The translations under genes and the position numbers were made by a program. Under the pieces are notes generated by a model. That model was not told the DNA's origin. It did not search any database and saw only the letters and a list, made by a program, of their open reading frames with translations. 64,000 nt of DNA, taken from NCBI RefSeq assembly GCF_900113085.1, contig NZ_FOOC01000007.1, forward strand, positions 62,001-126,000. The letters are read 5' to 3'. Below, piece by piece: positions 26,752 through 37,600 of the stretch. Within the stretch, counting starts at the first letter, position 1. Every line of letters begins with the position of its first letter. This DNA is from Fontimonas thermophila. Its GTDB lineage: Bacteria > Pseudomonadota > Gammaproteobacteria > Nevskiales > Nevskiaceae.

Positions 26752-27804
26752 ATGTTCTTTTCGCACCCTCGCCGTATCACCTTGCCGCGGCCGGCTGGAT
26801 CCGCCCGTCGCTGGGCCACGCCCGCTGCCATCACTGCGCGCGGCGTGCGCGTGACCGACATCCGGCGCGAAACCGACGATGCGGTGACACTCACACTCGC
26901 GACCGAAGACGGCCGGCCGTTGCCATTTCGTGCCGGGCAGTATCTCACGCACTGTTTCAACATCGACGGCGCCGAGGTACGGCGCGCCTACAGCCTGAGC
27001 GTCGCCGAAGGCGAACCGCCGGCCTGCACAGTGAAGCTATTGCCGGGCGGTCTGGTTTCGCAGTACGTCGTAACCAGGCTCAAGATTGGCGCGCGTTACC
27101 GCGTACTCGGCCCGAGTGGCGATTTCGTGCTGACGCCCGGCGAACGTGGGCCGCTGGTCATGCTCGCGGCTGGCAGTGGCATCACGCCGATCATCAGCCT
27201 GATCGAGACCGCGCTGCGCGCCGATCCGCAGCGGCGGGTGCGCTTGCTCTACATCAACCGCGATCCGGCCCGCACACTGTTCGATGCGCGTTTGCGCGCA
27301 GCGCAGGCGCGCTACCCGCGTTTTGAGTGGACGCCCTGGTACACCGCGAGCGCAGGGCGTCCCGATGCCGCGCGCCTGGCCGAACTGCTGCAGCCCGAGA
27401 TCGATGCGCAGATCTATCTGTGCGGCCCACAGCCGCTGATGGACGCAGCTACGGCAGGTTTGCGCGCGGCTGGCGTCGCGGCGGCGCGCATCCGGCGCGA
27501 ACGCTTCATCCCCGCGCCGCGCCACCAGCAGCGGCCGACGGCGCCGGTGGAAATCCGCTTCCTGCGCTCCGGCAGGACCATCGTGCAACGGCCGGGTGAG
27601 TCGATCCTCGAAGCCGGGCTGCGTGCCGGGCTCGCGCTCCCGTTCAGTTGCACCGTCGGCGGATGCGGCCATTGCCGTGTACGGATCCGCGACGGCGAGG
27701 TGTGCCTCGACGAGCCCAACTGCCTGTCTGCCGACGAGCGCGCAGCCGGCTGGACGCTGGCCTGCTCGGCCTGTGCCCTGACACCACTGACCGTCGACGC
27801 CTGA
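26752..27804 (+). CDS. Flavin/2Fe-2S oxidoreductase (ferredoxin reductase plus C-terminal ferredoxin)
   Basis: 350 residues. NAD(P)H-dependent electron-transfer protein of the PaaE/KshB/hybrid-cluster-reductase type. Domain order: FAD-binding barrel with RAYSLSVAEG (RxYS motif), NAD-binding domain with LAAGSGITPIISLIE and LCGPQPLMDAA, then a plant-type ferredoxin with Cys300, Cys305 and Cys308 (CTVGGCGHC) and Cys338. All four iron-sulfur ligands are present. GAGGAG precedes ATG 26752 by about seven bases. The diiron protein starts 14 bases downstream behind a perfect Shine-Dalgarno, so this is very probably its dedicated reductase. Confidence 0.93.
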   Translation: MFFSHPRRITLPRPAGSARRWATPAAITARGVRVTDIRRETDDAVTLTLATEDGRPLPFRAGQYLTHCFNIDGAEVRRAYSLSVAEGEPPACTVKLLPGGLVSQYVVTRLKIGARYRVLGPSGDFVLTPGERGPLVMLAAGSGITPIISLIETALRADPQRRVRLLYINRDPARTLFDARLRAAQARYPRFEWTPWYTASAGRPDAARLAELLQPEIDAQIYLCGPQPLMDAATAGLRAAGVAAARIRRERFIPAPRHQQRPTAPVEIRFLRSGRTIVQRPGESILEAGLRAGLALPFSCTVGGCGHCRVRIRDGEVCLDEPNCLSADERAAGWTLACSACALTPLTVDA

Positions 27805-27818
27805 AAGGAGGTGTTGCC

Positions 27819-29027
27819 ATGACCACCCTCGATCGCATGCTCCAAGGCCTGCCACGCAAGGCGCAGAACACGATCTACAGCAGTTTCGATACCCTGCGCA
27901 TGATGGGCTCCGTTGGCAATCTCAAGGTTGCCGCCTCGATGGCGCCATCGGCATTCCGCGGACTGGTGCTCGGCACGGCGCGCGAGGGTGATGCCGTGCA
28001 GATGCCGGGTCACCATGCAGCGCATTACACGCTCACTTATGGCGATGAGTTTCCCGAGATGTACGACTTGTACCGCCGCGCCGTCGCCAACCAGTGGAAT
28101 GGCGATCGCGATCTCGACTGGTCCATCGACGTCGATCCGGAGAATCCGGAAACGGCGGTGATGCCGCTCGACTACCCGCCGTTCGAAGGGCTCGAGGCCA
28201 AGGGCATCAGACTCAATGCCAAGGAAAAGCTGCGTTTTGCCAACGACGTCGCGGCATGGACGCTGTCGCAGTTCATGCATGGCGAGCAAGGCGCGCTGTA
28301 TGCGGCGGCGCAGGTCACCGAGTCGGTGCAGTGGCTGGACGGCAAGTTTTATGGTGCCACCCAGGTCATGGACGAAGGCCGCCATCTCGAGGTGTTCCTG
28401 CGTTATCTCGACACCAAGCTGCAGAAGGTTTACACGATCAACGACAACCTGTTCGTGATCCTCGACGACCTGCTCACCGACGGCCGCTGGGACGTCAAAT
28501 TCCTCGGCATGCAGATCATGGTCGAAGGTCTGGCGCTGGGGGCATTCGGCACCATGTACAACTTCACCCGGGAGCCGTTGCTCAAGCAATTGCTCAAATA
28601 TGTGATCCAGGACGAGGCGCGGCACGTGCACTACGGCGTGCTCGCCCTGCGCGAGCACATCAGCAAGGCGCTGTCACCGGCCGAGGTGCGCGAGCGCGAA
28701 GACTGGGCCTACGAGGTCGCGCTGCTCATGCGCAACCGCTTTCTCTCACACGAGATTTACTACGAGTGGTTCGAAGGCCGGCTGTCGCTCAAGGACTGGG
28801 ACGAGATCATCCTCAATGCGCGGTCGATGTCGGCCTTCCGCCATCTCATGTTCATGCGCCTGATCCCCAACCTGGAATACATCGGACTGATGAGCGAGCG
28901 CATCAAGGCGCACTATGCCAAAGCCGGGCTGACCAGCTTTCTGGGCGGCAAGAACGCCACGCAGCTTTCGGCCGAGGATTTACTCCGGGATATTTCAGAC
29001 TACAAAGCGCCGCCAGCGGTGCATTGA
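27819..29027 (+). CDS. Ferritin-like diiron protein, putative oxygenase or desaturase
   Basis: 402 residues. Two E-x-x-H motifs in helical context, Glu186-His189 (DEGRH) and Glu266-His269 (DEARH), with further candidate ligands Glu156 (MHGEQGALY) and Glu236 (MVEGLALG), make a carboxylate-bridged diiron site of the ribonucleotide-reductase/desaturase type. The rest is helical, soluble, without signal peptide. AAGGAGGTG lies six bases before ATG 27819, a very strong ribosome site. Paired with the upstream 2Fe-2S reductase, it probably activates O2 to hydroxylate or desaturate a lipid-like substrate; the substrate is unknown. It is not a bacterial multicomponent monooxygenase alpha subunit by length or neighbours. 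Confidence 0.85.
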   Translation: MTTLDRMLQGLPRKAQNTIYSSFDTLRMMGSVGNLKVAASMAPSAFRGLVLGTAREGDAVQMPGHHAAHYTLTYGDEFPEMYDLYRRAVANQWNGDRDLDWSIDVDPENPETAVMPLDYPPFEGLEAKGIRLNAKEKLRFANDVAAWTLSQFMHGEQGALYAAAQVTESVQWLDGKFYGATQVMDEGRHLEVFLRYLDTKLQKVYTINDNLFVILDDLLTDGRWDVKFLGMQIMVEGLALGAFGTMYNFTREPLLKQLLKYVIQDEARHVHYGVLALREHISKALSPAEVREREDWAYEVALLMRNRFLSHEIYYEWFEGRLSLKDWDEIILNARSMSAFRHLMFMRLIPNLEYIGLMSERIKAHYAKAGLTSFLGGKNATQLSAEDLLRDISDYKAPPAVH

Positions 29028-29065
29028 AGATGAGCCCGTGCGGCCTCTATGGCATTGGCAACGGA

Positions 29066-30523
29066 CTATTCGAGCCATAAGCGTCCGTCGGAGTACACGC
29101 GGCCATTGGCGGCCAGTCCGGTATCGCCGTTACGAATCTCGCGGTGCACGTGACGTGGCGGCGAGAGCACCACGTCGCGCCCTTTTTCAAAACGTTGAGC
29201 TCGAACCAGCACCAGATAAGCTTTGTTAAGCGCAATCGCCCGTTCCCGGCTGGGGGCCAGCAGCCAGTGTAGATCGCGGTCACCACCGATTGCGGCACGG
29301 CGCACGGCGGCTCGATTGAGTCGGCCGCCGATGAAAAAGCGCTCGAGCATCTCTGTGTTGCTGCGGAATTCATCCCCGCCGCCGGCCCGCTCGAGCCAGG
29401 TCAGCACCTCGCCTTGGCGATGACCGGCTTGAGGGCGATCCTGCTGTCCGCGCAGGGTTTGCAGAGCGAAGCCAGCATCGCCCGGTAGTTTGCGGGGAAA
29501 AGCGAAGCTTGAATCGACCGTGACACCGATGCCGCCGTGGCAGCCCATGCACCAGGTGGTTTCCTCCCGGGTTTGGGGTCGCAGCGCACCCGCCTTGTCC
29601 TCGATCCAGCCCTGGTAAACCCAGCCAAACGCATTCATCAGGCCACGCTCGGCATCGCCGTGGAACGCTGGCACCCAGCCGAGGATTTTTTCCTCGCGGT
29701 CGTGCTGATAGGCAATCGCAATTTGTGTCGTGTCGGGATTCTGTAGCTTGCGGCTGTAGCGCAGCTCCTTTAGGCGCGCGCTGCGCAGATCCTGCGCATC
29801 GACGTCGATATAGCGCACGCTATGCAAAAACTCGGTGCCGAGCGGGTAGCGCCAGCGATGAACGGGGATGTTGCGTGCTGCGCCCTCGTAGTATGCGGGC
29901 AGAGCGACTTCCCGGGTATCAGGCACGTTCATTGCCTGCTCCAAGATGGCGTAATTGCGTTTGAGCACGGCACGCGAAGCGCGGCCCTTCTCATCCTGAC
30001 CGAAGAGTGCTGGCAAGCGGATGAACACGTCATCGGTATTGCCATTGGTCGGCCAGAACACGCCGGGGAAAGGTTGATAACGCAGTGCCCGCCAGCCAGA
30101 GCCGTCGCGGGCGAAGCCGTCTTCGTCAAAGCCTTTGGAAAAATCCAGATCGGGTCGATAACCAGGTCCCGGAGAGGAATTCCTCAACAGATGGGTGTAA
30201 TTGTCTTGACGGATCCAGGAAATAATTTCTTCGTCACTGATCGCTGCAATTGCGTTGCGAAGATCACGGAACAGATTGTCCCAGTGGTTATGGCTACCCG
30301 CGGGAGAAAAGGCGTAGGCACGCTGGAGTACCCAGTCGCCTTTGTGATTGAGGCCATTGCGGCTGGTGTGACAGGCCCAGCAGGGGTTGTGGAGACCATC
30401 GGTCGCGGTATAACACTGCGCCGGGATGGTGGGTTCTGGGTTATGAAAATCTTCTGTTCCGACCGGTTGCTGGGCTGGCAGACACAGTGGCCAGAGCAGC
30501 AACCCCGCGAGTGTATGTCTCAT
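29066..30523 (-). CDS. Exported diheme c-type cytochrome of unknown role
   Basis: 485 residues. The signal peptide is residues 1-18 (HTLAGLLLWPLCLPAQ). There are two c-type heme sites: CWACH (Cys48-His52) in the first 60 residues and CMGCH near residue 310. Between them is a long unfamiliar domain with YTHLLRNSSPGPGYRPDLDF, FPGVFWPTNGNTDDVFIRLP and HRWRYPLGTEFLHSVRYIDV. The spacing is unlike CcmH, cbb3 or SoxAX cytochromes. Last gene of a three-gene overlapping operon: its ATG is in an ATGA overlap with the preceding stop. Base composition is visibly more AT-rich than the flanks. A periplasmic redox enzyme is the best guess. Confidence 0.82.
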   Translation of the reverse strand: MRHTLAGLLLWPLCLPAQQPVGTEDFHNPEPTIPAQCYTATDGLHNPCWACHTSRNGLNHKGDWVLQRAYAFSPAGSHNHWDNLFRDLRNAIAAISDEEIISWIRQDNYTHLLRNSSPGPGYRPDLDFSKGFDEDGFARDGSGWRALRYQPFPGVFWPTNGNTDDVFIRLPALFGQDEKGRASRAVLKRNYAILEQAMNVPDTREVALPAYYEGAARNIPVHRWRYPLGTEFLHSVRYIDVDAQDLRSARLKELRYSRKLQNPDTTQIAIAYQHDREEKILGWVPAFHGDAERGLMNAFGWVYQGWIEDKAGALRPQTREETTWCMGCHGGIGVTVDSSFAFPRKLPGDAGFALQTLRGQQDRPQAGHRQGEVLTWLERAGGGDEFRSNTEMLERFFIGGRLNRAAVRRAAIGGDRDLHWLLAPSRERAIALNKAYLVLVRAQRFEKGRDVVLSPPRHVHREIRNGDTGLAANGRVYSDGRLWLE

Positions 30524-31023
30524 TGGGCCCTGAGAGATTCCAGCGCGTGGCGCCAGACGGCGCGCTTGGCTTCGAATCGAGCAGGGCTGGAAAGCGCCGA
30601 TGCGGTCAACATATGACTGCCCGCATCAAGAATCAGCACATGACCCATGAGCTCGCGCGGACCCTCGGTGTACCGGACGGTGAATAAGCCAGCGGGCCGG
30701 CCACCCAGTGTGAGCTCTTCATACCCGAGCTTGGCAAAACGCTCGCTGTGATAAGCAAGCTGTTCCAGTTTGCGGTAACTAAAACCTTCCAGACAGGTGC
30801 GTTGCAGATTGATCGCTTCGCGGGTGACGGTCAAAAGATCCATACCCCAGCCTTCTGCATCCACTGTCCGGTCCGGTCTGGCGATCAACGCCACCCCCAT
30901 GCGGTCGCGTTGATAAGTCCAGTCAGCTGGCAGATCGATGCGGAAACCATCGCCCAGCACGGTCGAAGCTTGTGCAAGCGGACTGAGCAAGGCGAGTACG
31001 ATCGCAAATCGCCACACGCTCAT
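30520..31023 (-). CDS. Exported PsbP/DcrB-like small protein
   Basis: 167 residues. A signal peptide (WRFAIVLALLSPLAQA) precedes VLGDGFRIDLPADWTYQRD, the opening typical of PsbP/DcrB (DUF1795-like) folds, then GMDLLTVTREAINLQRTCLE and AGLFTVRYTEGPRELMGHVL, ending in an amphipathic helix (AKRAVWRHALESL). The fold assignment is by pattern and is tentative. It is translationally coupled on both sides (ATGA overlaps with the phosphatase-like gene upstream and the cytochrome downstream), so the three products probably act together in the periplasm. Confidence 0.7.
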   Translation of the reverse strand: MSVWRFAIVLALLSPLAQASTVLGDGFRIDLPADWTYQRDRMGVALIARPDRTVDAEGWGMDLLTVTREAINLQRTCLEGFSYRKLEQLAYHSERFAKLGYEELTLGGRPAGLFTVRYTEGPRELMGHVLILDAGSHMLTASALSSPARFEAKRAVWRHALESLRAQ

Positions 31024-32174
31024 GGCTGACGCGCGAACGTTCGTTCGAAGTCGGCTCTCGGACTGCCGTCAGGATGAGTCTCGAGCTTGAGCGTATTCGA
31101 ATCGACGATGTAGGCGGCTCCTGTCATCTCCTCTTCGCGGAATTCGAACCAGAAGAACGCCAGGACATTTGCTTTCTGGTAGTAAACCGGGTTGCGGTTG
31201 GCGTCACCGAAACCACGCGGCTGTTCGGCAGTGCCTGAGATGATGAACTGCGTTTTGTCGTTGCAGCTCGCCGTGGGGGTGAGCCATTCAATATGGTGGT
31301 CATGCCCCGCCATGAAGAAATCAAGTCCCATTGCGCATGCGGAATCTTCGAGAAATTCCTTCCACGGTCTGCCATTGCTGGTTCCCGGCAGATTGGGATC
31401 GACGCCGTCATAGTTGCCGGCATTGCCATGCAGACCATTGCTGATGTAGGGGTGATGGGCAAAGGCAATTTTCCAGCGCGCCCGGCTGTTCATCAGCCCC
31501 TGCTGGAACCACTGCAACTGCGTCGGTCCATAGGTGAGATGACTCCAGCGCGGATCGGGATCGGCCACGATCGAGGTGAGTGGGCTGGAATCCAGGCTGA
31601 AGAATTCCACGAGCGGCTCGCCGGCGACAGGCGGAAGCGCCGGATAGCCCGCCGGGATATTGATGACAAAGTCATTGCCCTGGCTCGACAGCGGTGCTGT
31701 GAAGCGGTAGTAGCGCGCCGGCATGTTCCATTTTTTGCTGACATTCTCGGCGGCACTGTGATAGGCGACCTGCACATTACCGCGACTGTTTGCCGAACCC
31801 TCTCCAGGGCCCTGACTATTGTCATGGTTGCCCAGTGTCGCAAACACCGGGATCTTGAGGGCAGCATACGGCTGTTCGAACTTGGTCTGCCACTGAGAAT
31901 CAGCCGTACTGGTCACCCCCGAAAGATAGAAGTTGTCACCGAGTTCTAGTGCAAAGTCACAGCCGCGGGCGGCGCACACCTCGGCCATGGCCTCTCCCAC
32001 AGCGGTTTGCACCGTCGGGCCGCCTTGTGTGGCCTGTCCGGCGTCGCCAAACGCGACGAAGCGAACCACCCGGGATTGTCCATGAGTCGCCGAAGCAAGA
32101 CTCAGCGGCGCGCTATCTCCGCATGCCGTCACGGTGAGGACCGCTGGCAAAGACAAAAGCAATACAGAACGCAT
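31020..32174 (-). CDS. Purple-acid-phosphatase-like metallophosphoesterase, lipoprotein
   Basis: 384 residues. The signal ends in a lipobox (TVTAC, Cys18), so the protein is probably membrane-anchored outside the cytoplasm. The calcineurin-like metal motifs are in order: Asp44 (FGDAG), Asp80 with the purple-phosphatase Tyr83 (GDNFY), Asn116-His117 (GNHD), HHPYIS and GHDHH. The GDxxFY spacing and GHDHH resemble small tartrate-resistant acid phosphatases rather than cyclic-nucleotide phosphodiesterases. Substrate is probably a phosphomonoester. First gene of the operon with the PsbP-like protein and diheme cytochrome. The start has no strong ribosome site. Confidence 0.88.
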   Translation of the reverse strand: MRSVLLLSLPAVLTVTACGDSAPLSLASATHGQSRVVRFVAFGDAGQATQGGPTVQTAVGEAMAEVCAARGCDFALELGDNFYLSGVTSTADSQWQTKFEQPYAALKIPVFATLGNHDNSQGPGEGSANSRGNVQVAYHSAAENVSKKWNMPARYYRFTAPLSSQGNDFVINIPAGYPALPPVAGEPLVEFFSLDSSPLTSIVADPDPRWSHLTYGPTQLQWFQQGLMNSRARWKIAFAHHPYISNGLHGNAGNYDGVDPNLPGTSNGRPWKEFLEDSACAMGLDFFMAGHDHHIEWLTPTASCNDKTQFIISGTAEQPRGFGDANRNPVYYQKANVLAFFWFEFREEEMTGAAYIVDSNTLKLETHPDGSPRADFERTFARQP

Positions 32175-32278
32175 GGTTAAGCCCAGACCGGCCGGAACTC
32201 AATACACCAGCGAAAATTTGCGCCATGAAAATGACGTTTCCATGAAACGCGACTCAATTCGGCTACTCTATGGGATCA

Positions 32279-34340
<2,062 letters not shown>

Positions 34341-34680
34341 AGCAATCCCGCGCATGATGCGGGCGGTGAGCAAACCTTGGGGGGAAACCCTTGAGGAAAA
34401 TCTCTTATTGCCGCCCGCATAGAAAAATCCCTACATTGGGAAAGCAAACTCTTACACGAGTCTCGATGTCACCGGTCTGTGCGTAGGAGCCGTTTGCTGA
34501 GGCTGATCGGGTGGGAAGCCTCATGGCGTGATGGGCGTGGCAGGTGTCGCCGACCCCATCGGGGACATTGCGGGCCAGGCGTGACTCATACCCCCAGCAG
34601 CTGCTGGTGAGGGCAGGGTCGTTCGGGCCGAGGCGGTGAGCCATTGCCAGGTTTGCCTGGATGGCTATTCGGAGGGGGAT
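34341..34680 (+). ncRNA. Intergenic leader dense in inverted repeats, candidate structured RNA
   Basis: No gene is seen in these 340 bases, but several stems follow one another. They are ATGCGGGCGG/CCGCCCGCAT (34357-34366 with 34411-34420) enclosing a GGG/CCC hairpin with a GGAAA loop; AGCAAAC/GTTTGCT (34443-34449 with 34492-34498); TGAGGCT/AGCCTCA (34498-34504 with 34517-34523); CCCC-ATC-GGGG (34554-34564); and the palindrome CCAGCAGCTGCTGG (34594-34607). The last is CCAT-tg-CCAGG with CCTGGATGG (34641-34664), just before the ribosome site of the protease gene. The first stem could be a thiC 3' end instead. It matches no riboswitch class I know. Confidence 0.4.
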
Positions 34681-37600
34681 ATGATGACAAGTCGGAACCG
34701 TGGTGGCGCCTACTGGCGTCGCGGGATGGGTTGGGTGGCGATGGCCACGCTGGGGGTGCTGGCCGGTGCCGCTGGGTTGTCGGCGCAGGCCGGGGTCGGT
34801 GTGCGCACGGCCGTGGTCGGGACCAAGGCGTGGAATAGCCCGGCACAGGGTGGCAACGGCGACTATGTCTTCATCGATGCGCCGGCGGCGCAGACCCACG
34901 TCAGCGGCATCACCACGGTCAGTGGTCGCGCCGGGCGCAGCGACGGCGATCCGAATGGCGGCACGGCTGCGGGTTATGACCGTAAGCCGCAAGTCGTCAT
35001 CGCGATGATCGATACCGGGGCCAACCCGTATCACGTCGATTTCCGCGACCCGGAACGCCTGGTGTCGCCGGCGACTTATCTGACCGGCTTTCCGTCCACT
35101 GCCAAGGCCGCGCCGCTGTGCTTCATCGACGATCTCGGCGGTGGTCGCTACCGCTACCGCGACGACTGCAGCGGATCCTGGCAGGCCAATGTGGTGGCCG
35201 ACGGTGCGGTCGTCAATGCCATCGCCGAAGGCGATCTGGTGTGGTATCCGGGCACGCGGATCATGACCAAGAGCTTCGCGCACACGGATACGAATTCGCC
35301 GGTTGGATTCGATCAAGGCGGCGGCGACAGCGGCACCAGTCACGGGAGCTGGGTGTCCAGTGCCGCAGTCGGCAATACGTTTGGGACTTGTCCGGACTGT
35401 CTGCTGATCGCTCTCGAGGCCGATACCGTCGATGCCATCGAGGCGGCCTACCAATGGGCGGCACAGCAGCCGTGGATCGACGTCATCACCTCGAGCATCT
35501 CGATCGGCATTCTCGGTGTGGGCGTCAACACCGGTTTGTTCCCGGCGCAGCATGACGGTGCAGTGGCCGCCAGCCGCAACGGCAAGCTGTTTCTGAGCGC
35601 TGCCGGTAACGGTGCGGCCAACTTCGGACTGGTGCCGACCTCGACCTTCCTGCTCGACAGCGGCAGTCCTGCGGTGATCCCTGTGGGTGCTTCCTTCGAC
35701 GACGGTTTGGCGACCCACTGGAGCGACTTCCCGGCCGAGATCATGGCCAACGGTTCGAGCCGCAGGGTCGCCGACACGGCCAGCATGAGCGGTGAGATCA
35801 CCGTCAGCGGGACCAGTTTCAGTTCGCCGGCCGCCGCCGGCGTGCTCGCGCACAGCCTGCTTGAGGCGCGCCGTGCGTGCAACGACACCGAGGAAGGCGC
35901 ATCGGTCGCGGCCGGCGATGCCCTGACCCTGCTGCGCAATCGGGGTTGCACCGTCACCGCAGGCCCCTTTGCCGACGGCATCCTCACGCGCGACGAGCTG
36001 CACGAGGCTTTCGTCAAGAACGCGGTACCGCCGTATGCGCAACTGTCGCCGGTGCCGGGTCCGGTGGGGTGGGTCAAGAATGCTTATGGCTATGTGGATC
36101 TCGGCAATGGATTGCGCAATGGCGGTGCGACGATCCAACCCTTCGTCACGGCCAGCATCCTGGGGACACGTCCCGTGCCGGTGCGTTCGCTCGAACAGTT
36201 CTGGTACGACGGCGTCGTGCGCGAGGCGCAGAGCGCGATCTGGGGACCGCGCCCGACCGTGGACGGCGACGGTGACGGCTTTCCACGCGACGATGGCGCC
36301 TGCATGCCGGTGTGCGCGCCGGCAGAGTTGCAGCGCTATGCCGGCGGCCTGCTGGGGCTGGACGAGACATCCAGCTTCCAGAGTCTGCTCGATTTGCTCG
36401 GGGTGAATGCCGCGACCTTCATGGCAGCGGGGACTTCCGATTTCAACCGCTTTGCCGAACGTGGCGAGCGGGTGGCCGGAGTCGCCGGCGAAGTCGGTGC
36501 GATCCGCCTCTCCAATGACGCCACGCATCTGACGGTGAGGCTGGCGCTGTCCGGCATGCTCGATGGTCTGGTGCCTACCGTACGCAGCAACCCGATTTCC
36601 TACGAAGTCACATTCACGACCGCACACAACGGAACGCAGAACTACCGCCTGGCCTACGAATTCGAGGCGGCCGACGTGCTCGCCCTGCTCGAAGGACGGA
36701 TACCAACCCCGCTGACCGACAAGTTCCAGATCTTCGTCGATTCAGCGCCGAATGCGCAGGGGTTGTCGTCGATTTGTCCGATCGATACGGATCTGTCGGC
36801 CAGTACCTTCGATGTCGATACGAATGAGGCGGTCTGGGTGATCCCGTTATCGGCGTTCAATCATGACAACCGCCCGACCGACTGTGCGGCTTTCACGCGC
36901 GGCGGCCGTGCCTTGGCCGGCGGCGACATCGTGCGCGACATCCAGGCATCGGCCGTGCTCACGGTGGGCATTATCAACTTCGGAGACGGGCTGGGCTTTT
37001 TTGGAACCAGTGAGGCCGATGACTACATGTTGACCTCATCCGGTCCGGGCGATGCCGATGGCGACGGTGTCCCCGACGCGTCGGATCGCTGCCCGGCAAC
37101 GCCGCCCGGAACGCCGGTCGATGCCGAGGGCTGCCCGCTGGGCTCGGGGAGCAGCGTCAGTCTGCGCGTCAACGGTGTCGATGCCGGGCAGGCCGGTGTG
37201 ATCGATGGACACTGGAGCCGCGACATCGATTTCTCGCAGTTCACGCCGGTCAACGGCGAATACGTCGTCGAGGCGCGCTTTGGGACCGCAACCGATACCG
37301 TGGTTTTGCGTGACGCATCGGCCCCGGGCGCGCTGCGCGTGACGCTGACGGCGTCGTATTCGAAGGCGGCGAACGCGGACGGGACGTACACGGTCAGTGA
37401 GTCTGATCCGCTGGAGGTGACGCTGAGCGCGGTGGCGTCTGGAGGTCCCGGGTCTGGCTATCGCTACACGTTTTATTTTGGGGACAACAGCTACGCGGGA
37501 CCGCAGGCGGAAGCGACGGCGACGCATCTTTACCGATACGGGAACGTGGATGGTTACCGCGTGAAGGTGGTGGTGACGGATGCGGACGCGACGCAGAGCG

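Noticed and set aside
34366-34450. c-di-GMP-I (GEMM) riboswitch upstream of the protease
   Set aside because: AGCAAACC and a GAAA loop suggested it, but the GACGCAAAGCC half and the conserved second stem are absent.
34405-36627. 740-codon ORF on - opposite the S8 protease
   Set aside because: Antisense shadow typical of high-GC coding sequence. It has no recognisable domain, while the + strand shows the full catalytic triad.
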